NCBI GenBank assembly: GCA_945938055.1
Contig: CAMEUH010000094.1
Coordinates: forward strand, 1-8,954
Source of the DNA: an uncultured Eubacteriaceae bacterium
Lineage (GTDB): Bacteria > Bacillota > Clostridia > Lachnospirales > Lachnospiraceae
Length of the DNA stretch: 8,954 nt
Direction of reading: 5' to 3'
Shown: positions 5,604 through 8,954 of the stretch, in pieces
How the letters are laid out: every line of letters begins with the position of its first letter
Position numbering within the stretch: the first letter of the stretch is position 1
Program-made: the position numbers and the translations under genes
The notes under the pieces: model-generated
Told to the model about the DNA's origin: nothing
The model's input: the letters and a program-made list of their open reading frames with translations, nothing else
Databases searched by the model: none

Positions 5604-6314
5604 ATGGGAGATTTTGAACGTAAGGTAGAACGATTTATAGAAATATTCATTAACCAGAATGGTTATGTAAAAGTGGTGGAAGGTCTGAAAAACACCCTTT
5701 TGATTGCCATCCTGGGGCTAATTATTGGAATACTGATTGGAACGATTATTGCGACTGTCCGTGTGATTCCGAAATACAAGGTATTACCGCGTATTCTGAA
5801 CGGAATCTGCAGTTTTTATGTAGGATTATTCCGTGGCACTCCAATGGTTGTCCAGCTTCTGGTATGTTATTATGTCATGCTTCCGTTAATGGGAGCGCAC
5901 ATGACAGGAGTGCAGGTAGCCATCCTGGTATTTGGGCTTAACAGTGGGGCGTACATATCGGAAATCATGCGAAGCGGTATTCTTTCCGTGGATTCCGGTC
6001 AGATGGAGGCAGGCCGTGCCGTGGGTCTAAGCTTTGGCACTACCATGATAAAAATCGTGATTCCGCAGGCGGTTAAAAATATTCTTCCTACGCTGGGAAA
6101 TGAATTTATTACCCTGATTAAAGAAACTTCGGTTGTCAGTTTTGTTGGTGCAGCAGACCTTTATGTGGCATTCAGCTACATTGGAAGTAACAGTTATGAA
6201 TTCATGGTTCCATATCTTGTAATGGCAATCATTTATATTGTGCTTGTCATGATCATAAGCCTTGGAATTAAAACTATGGAAAGGAGCCTGAGAAAAAGTG
6301 ATCGACGTCATTAA
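5604..6314 (+). CDS. Amino acid-type ABC importer permease (system 2)
   Basis: A 236-residue membrane protein of the polar amino acid permease family. It has an N-terminal amphipathic stretch with FINQNGYVKVVEGLKNTL (15-32), a hydrophobic helix (about 32-52), GLFRGTPMVVQLLV (74-87), LNSGAYISEIMRSGI (112-126), the EAA coupling motif EAGRAVGL (135-142) that docks on the ATPase, FITLIKETSVVSFVG and a final long helix with a basic C-terminus. Length and order are typical. GAAGAGGA near 5592-5599 supports the ATG at 5604. It lies 45 nt after the binding-protein gene with no terminator or promoter between them, and its last 17 nt overlap the ATPase gene, so the three genes form one operon. It is only distantly similar to permease 1 outside the family motifs, so the two systems look like distinct lineages rather than a recent duplication. 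Confidence 0.93.
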   Translation: MGDFERKVERFIEIFINQNGYVKVVEGLKNTLLIAILGLIIGILIGTIIATVRVIPKYKVLPRILNGICSFYVGLFRGTPMVVQLLVCYYVMLPLMGAHMTGVQVAILVFGLNSGAYISEIMRSGILSVDSGQMEAGRAVGLSFGTTMIKIVIPQAVKNILPTLGNEFITLIKETSVVSFVGAADLYVAFSYIGSNSYEFMVPYLVMAIIYIVLVMIISLGIKTMERSLRKSDRRH

Positions 6315-7125
6315 TCTTGAAAAACATTTTGGAGAAAATCAGGTATTAAACGACATCAGTGTTACCATAGACAAGGGTGACATCGTGGTGGTTGTCGGAC
6401 CTTCAGGCTCCGGTAAAAGTACTTTTTTGCGATGCTTAAATTGTATGGAAGACCCGACAGGCGGTCAGATTATTTTTAATGGTGTGGATATTGCGGACGT
6501 GAAGGTTGACATTAATATTCACAGAAGACGCATGGGAATGGTTTTCCAGCATTTTAACCTGTTTAATAATAAGACGGTCATTCAGAACATCATGCTGGCA
6601 CCGGTACATGTACAGTGTCAGGATTTGCGAAAGGCAAAGCAAAAAAACTTACTTCTTCGTTTTACCAATCTGTTCCGTAAAGAGAAGAAAGCGTTGGAAC
6701 CGATTACCACGACAAAGGTAAAGATTAAGGAAGATGCAAGAGAAAATGCATTGGCACTTCTTCGAAGAATCGGACTGGAGGATAAGGCAGATGTTTATCC
6801 GTCTACACTATCCGGTGGTCAGAAGCAGCGAGTTGCCATTGTACGTTCGCTTGCCATGAATCCGGATGTGATTCTTTTTGATGAGCCGACGTCAGCCCTG
6901 GATCCGGAGATGGTTGGAGAAGTTTTAGACCTTATGAAGGATTTGGCACGGGAAGGCATGACCATGATTATTGTAACTCACGAGATGGGATTTGCAAAAG
7001 AAGTGGCAAATAAGGTTCTGTTTATTGACGAAGGGAAAATATTAGAGAGTGCTCCGCCTAAGGAATTCTTTGGCAATCCGAAGAACCCGCGGCTTCAGGA
7101 TTTTCTTTCCAAAGTGCTTGTATAA
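6298..7125 (+). CDS. Amino acid-type ABC importer ATPase (system 2), with a long helical-domain insertion
   Basis: A 275-residue cytoplasmic ATPase pairing with the permease upstream. Motifs are complete: Walker A GPSGSGKST (34-42), Q-loop Gln 84 in VFQHFNLFN, signature LSGGQ (171-175), Walker B VILFDE (191-196) with Glu 196, D-loop SALD (199-202) and switch His 228. The start is a GTG at 6298 inside the end of the permease gene; AAGGAG at 6281-6286 lies 11 nt upstream, and no better ATG fits the conserved N-terminus. This indicates translational coupling. The Q-loop to signature distance is 87 residues, against 63 in ATPase 1 and about 53 in E. coli GlnQ as I recall it; the extra residues (about 112-146) are rich in Lys, Arg and Leu. 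No terminator follows until the AT-rich hairpin at 7199-7252. Confidence 0.95.
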   Translation: MIDVINLEKHFGENQVLNDISVTIDKGDIVVVVGPSGSGKSTFLRCLNCMEDPTGGQIIFNGVDIADVKVDINIHRRRMGMVFQHFNLFNNKTVIQNIMLAPVHVQCQDLRKAKQKNLLLRFTNLFRKEKKALEPITTTKVKIKEDARENALALLRRIGLEDKADVYPSTLSGGQKQRVAIVRSLAMNPDVILFDEPTSALDPEMVGEVLDLMKDLAREGMTMIIVTHEMGFAKEVANKVLFIDEGKILESAPPKEFFGNPKNPRLQDFLSKVLV

Positions 7126-7198
7126 TGAAGTTGTTAAGTAAAGTTTTATAAATTTTTAATACTTTAGATGGTGCAAAAAAATTAAAACGTGGTATATT

Positions 7199-7252
7199 AA
7201 ATATTATGATTTTATATGAAATAGATTTTTGTATAAAATCATAATATTTTTT
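7199..7252 (+). terminator. Perfect 18-bp AT-rich hairpin with T tract, probable terminator of the system 2 operon
   Basis: AAATATTATGATTTTATA (7199-7216) and TATAAAATCATAATATTT (7232-7249) are exact inverted copies with a 15-nt loop, ending in TTTTTT (7247-7252). It lies about 75 nt after the ATPase stop. The stem is AT-rich, so efficiency is uncertain. It ends only 16 nt before the glycosyltransferase start, so it also forms the leader of that gene. The flanks contain only AT-rich DNA; I see no convincing promoter for the glycosyltransferase. Confidence 0.7.
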
Positions 7253-7265
7253 AATGGAGTTTATC

Positions 7266-7892
7266 ATGGTTAGTATTATTGTACCAATTTATAATGCAGA
7301 AAAATATCTGCAAAGATGCTTAAGAAGCATTCAGCTGCAAAGTTATAAGGATATTGAAGTCATAATGATAGATGATGGAAGCCATGATCATAGCGGAAAA
7401 ATCATGGACGCTTTTGCGGCGGGAGATTCTCGTTTCATTGCCATTCATAAAGAAAACGGCGGTGTGTCTTCCTGCAGAAACATGGGAATGCAGATTGCAG
7501 CAGGAGAATATTTTCAGTTTGTGGATAGTGATGACTGGATACCGGCGGATTCCACGAAAAACCTTGTGGAAGCCATGGAACGCGATGGCTCGGACATGGT
7601 TATTGCTGATTTTAAGCGCGTGATTCGCCATCATGTGAGTACGAAAGGACATATTGACCGTACCGGATTCCTTACCCGTACTGAATTCGCATCCTATATG
7701 ATGCAGGCACCGGCGAATTTTTATTATGGTGTCATGTGGAATAAACTGTATCGGGCAGAAATTATCAGAAATCAAAAATTAATGTGTTCGGATGAACTGG
7801 ACTGGTGTGAGGATTTTCAGCTGAATCTGGAGTATTTACAGTTCGTAAACGGTGTATCTGTCATTCATGAGCCGGTTTATTATTATGTGTAA
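7266..7892 (+). CDS. Family 2 glycosyltransferase, 5' portion, truncated by an in-frame TAA
   Basis: The readable product is 208 residues and starts VSIIVPIYNAEKYLQRCL. It carries the GT-A fold landmarks: the nucleotide-binding IDDGS (35-39), ENGGVSSCRNMGMQIAAGEY and the metal-binding DSDDW (87-91), followed by NKLYRAEII and DWCEDFQLNLEYL. Such enzymes transfer a sugar from a nucleotide donor, usually onto cell-surface glycans; donor and acceptor cannot be told. The ATG at 7266 is chosen because TGGAG (7255-7259) sits six nt upstream; the in-frame ATG at 7254 overlaps that site. The frame ends at TAA 7890-7892 in the middle of the usual YYYVxRxGSL motif. The same frame is open beyond it to 8111, so the full gene would encode about 280 residues. 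The truncated protein keeps the catalytic motifs but loses about 72 C-terminal residues. Confidence 0.8.
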   Translation: MVSIIVPIYNAEKYLQRCLRSIQLQSYKDIEVIMIDDGSHDHSGKIMDAFAAGDSRFIAIHKENGGVSSCRNMGMQIAAGEYFQFVDSDDWIPADSTKNLVEAMERDGSDMVIADFKRVIRHHVSTKGHIDRTGFLTRTEFASYMMQAPANFYYGVMWNKLYRAEIIRNQKLMCSDELDWCEDFQLNLEYLQFVNGVSVIHEPVYYYV

Positions 7893-8111
7893 AGAAAAGG
7901 AAGTCTTGTGGATACCCAGGTGGATTTTATGTCCACGGTCCGTACGAAGAAAAGATTATTTGAGTATTATAAGGTATTATATGAGGACCTGGATTTGTAT
8001 GAAAAGCATAAGCTCAGGATTCAGGCATTTTATGTGGAATTTGCAAGAGATACCAAACGTAAGACTCCTAAAAGCAGCCTGCTAAATAAAGCCGATAAAA
8101 TAATTGGATAA
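7893..8111 (+). pseudogene. 3' remnant of the interrupted glycosyltransferase
   Basis: Directly after the TAA, in the same frame, the sequence reads RKGSLVDTQ and continues for 72 residues to a TAA at 8109-8111. RKGSLV completes the YYYV-x-RxGS motif typical of this glycosyltransferase group, and the following stretch (FEYYKVLYEDLDLYEKHKL) looks like the helical C-terminal region. A single base change (TAA from AAA or CAA) would explain the interruption. Independent translation is unlikely: the internal GTG and ATG codons lack ribosome binding sites at good spacing. Confidence 0.8.
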
Positions 8112-8127
8112 CGTTAATATAACGTTA
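8109..8127. repeat. Two copies of the palindrome TAACGTTA, 11 bp apart
   Basis: TAACGTTA occurs at 8109-8116 and 8120-8127. Each is self-complementary, and their centres are 11 bp apart, about one helical turn. They lie 37 bp upstream of the -35 box of the DUF368 gene and overlap the glycosyltransferase stop codon. They could be a tandem operator or activator site; no regulator is identified. Confidence 0.4.
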
Positions 8128-8163
8128 AGAAAAGATTCGTTCCTGGAATTACAAAAAGTAATC

Positions 8164-8192
8164 TTGACGACAGGAAGGATTGAAGATAATAT
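8164..8192 (+). promoter_or_regulatory. Probable sigma-A promoter for the DUF368 gene
   Basis: TTGACG (8164-8169), 17-nt spacer, TAATAT (8187-8192). The -35 matches five of six positions and the -10 four of six. It lies 42 nt before the ATG at 8235, so this gene has its own transcription start. Confidence 0.6.
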
Positions 8193-8234
8193 AAGAATGT
8201 TAGATTACATAGAAGGAAAGTTTTAGGAGGTAAC

Positions 8235-8954
8235 ATGTTAAAAAGTATCTTAAAGGGCATGGTGATTGGAATTGCCAATATCATTCCAGGTGTAAGTGGC
8301 GGAACAATGGCGGTTTCCATGGGAATTTATGATAAGCTGATTTATTCGGTGACCCATCTTTTTTCAGAATTTAAGAAGAGTCTGAAATTTGTTCTTCCGA
8401 TTGGTATCGGAATGGTTGTTGGTATTATTGGGTTGTCATTTATCATTGAGTATTTATTTGATTATTTTCCGATTCAGACCAATCTGTTTTTTATCGGGTT
8501 GATTCTTGGGGGACTTCCGGCAATTTTTGCAAAGGTGAAGGCACAGCCGATTCGTGTTCCGCATATTCTTGCATTTGTGGTTTTCTTTGGAATTGTGGTT
8601 GGAATGGCGGCAATTGGTGAGGTAGATAAGGCAGCAAGCGTGCTGAACTTTAATCTGGTAAACTGTATCATATTGTTTTTTATTGGTGTGATTGCAGCGG
8701 CAACCATGGTGATTCCGGGCGTAAGCGGTTCCATGGTGTTAATGCTTCTTGGATATTATAATTCCATTATTGAGACCATCAATAACCTGATTCGTTCTCT
8801 TGTGGATTTTAACATGCCTGGAATTATGCAGGGCGTGTTGGTTCTGATTCCTTTTGGAATTGGCGTGGTAGTGGGAATATTTGCCATTGCAAAACTGGTA
8901 GAGATTATTTTTGCAAAATTCCCATATATTGCATATTGGGCAATTATTGGCTTG
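8235..8954 (+). CDS. DUF368 (PopT-type) polyprenyl-phosphate transporter, C-terminus beyond the window
   Basis: 240 residues are visible before the right edge. The protein is highly hydrophobic with many membrane segments and contains the family hallmark twice: ANIIPGVSGGTMAVSMGIYD (14-33) and MVIPGVSGSMVLMLLGYY (158-175). The repeated PGVSG motif reflects an internal duplication and is diagnostic of DUF368 (Pfam PF04018). DUF368 proteins were shown in other bacteria to recycle undecaprenyl phosphate across the membrane for cell wall and surface glycan synthesis; that role is assigned here by family only. AGGAGG at 8225-8230 supports the ATG at 8235, although the 4-nt spacing is short. It has its own promoter and follows the broken glycosyltransferase gene, a loosely shared envelope theme. 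The typical length is somewhat greater than what is visible, so a modest part is missing. Confidence 0.9.
   Translation, partial: MLKSILKGMVIGIANIIPGVSGGTMAVSMGIYDKLIYSVTHLFSEFKKSLKFVLPIGIGMVVGIIGLSFIIEYLFDYFPIQTNLFFIGLILGGLPAIFAKVKAQPIRVPHILAFVVFFGIVVGMAAIGEVDKAASVLNFNLVNCIILFFIGVIAAATMVIPGVSGSMVLMLLGYYNSIIETINNLIRSLVDFNMPGIMQGVLVLIPFGIGVVVGIFAIAKLVEIIFAKFPYIAYWAIIGL

Noticed and set aside
7116..7126. TATAAT (7121-7126) at the end of ATPase 2 as a promoter for the glycosyltransferase
   Set aside because: There is no acceptable -35 box at 16-18 nt upstream, and any transcript would still meet the 18-bp hairpin before the gene.
1..8954. CRISPR array, insertion sequence, tRNA, rRNA or prophage
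   Set aside because: No regularly spaced repeats, transposase motifs, terminal inverted repeats, tRNA-like cloverleaf or phage genes were seen on either strand.

Overview
The window looks like a chromosomal segment from a low-to-moderate GC Clostridia, most probably Lachnospiraceae. The reasons are the Firmicutes-style promoters and AGGAGG ribosome binding sites, the lipoprotein-type binding proteins, a FeoB-associated Cys-rich peptide, a DUF368 protein, and a PurF-like protein with the GTRRGG variant that I recall from that family. This is inference from content; no taxonomic marker gene is present.

Layout. Positions 1-741 (minus strand) hold the N-terminal part of a PurF-like class II amidotransferase that lacks the usual catalytic Cys. 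A divergent intergenic region follows, with a consensus-perfect sigma-A promoter (875-903) reading into a small FeoB-associated-type membrane peptide (935-1114). Next is the first polar amino acid ABC importer: a lipoprotein binding protein (1222-2115), an intrinsic terminator, a new promoter, permease (2257-2904) and ATPase (2917-3699). The ATPase stop codon overlaps the -35 box of a promoter that drives a yybP-ykoY (manganese) riboswitch (3731-3840), whose P1 strand is shared with a terminator. The riboswitch controls mntP, a Mn2+ exporter gene that is frameshifted by a 47-nt repeat-like insertion (3980-4611). The second amino acid ABC importer follows: binding protein (4689-5558), permease (5604-6314) and ATPase (6298-7125), with the last two genes overlapping. 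An 18-bp perfect hairpin (7199-7249) separates it from a family 2 glycosyltransferase gene cut by an in-frame TAA (7266-8111). The window ends in a DUF368 (PopT-type polyprenyl-phosphate transporter) gene that runs off the edge (8235-8954).

How the genes work together. The two ABC systems are each complete (binding protein, permease, ATPase) and would import small polar amino acids or related solutes. mntP with its riboswitch would be a self-contained manganese-efflux unit if intact. The glycosyltransferase and DUF368 genes both point to envelope glycan and lipid-carrier metabolism, but each appears to be transcribed separately.

Most notable points. The second binding protein appears circularly permuted: its N-terminus carries the strand-helix element that is C-terminal in the first binding protein and in the family generally, and its own C-terminus lacks it. 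Two genes are damaged (mntP and the glycosyltransferase), although the riboswitch upstream of mntP looks intact.
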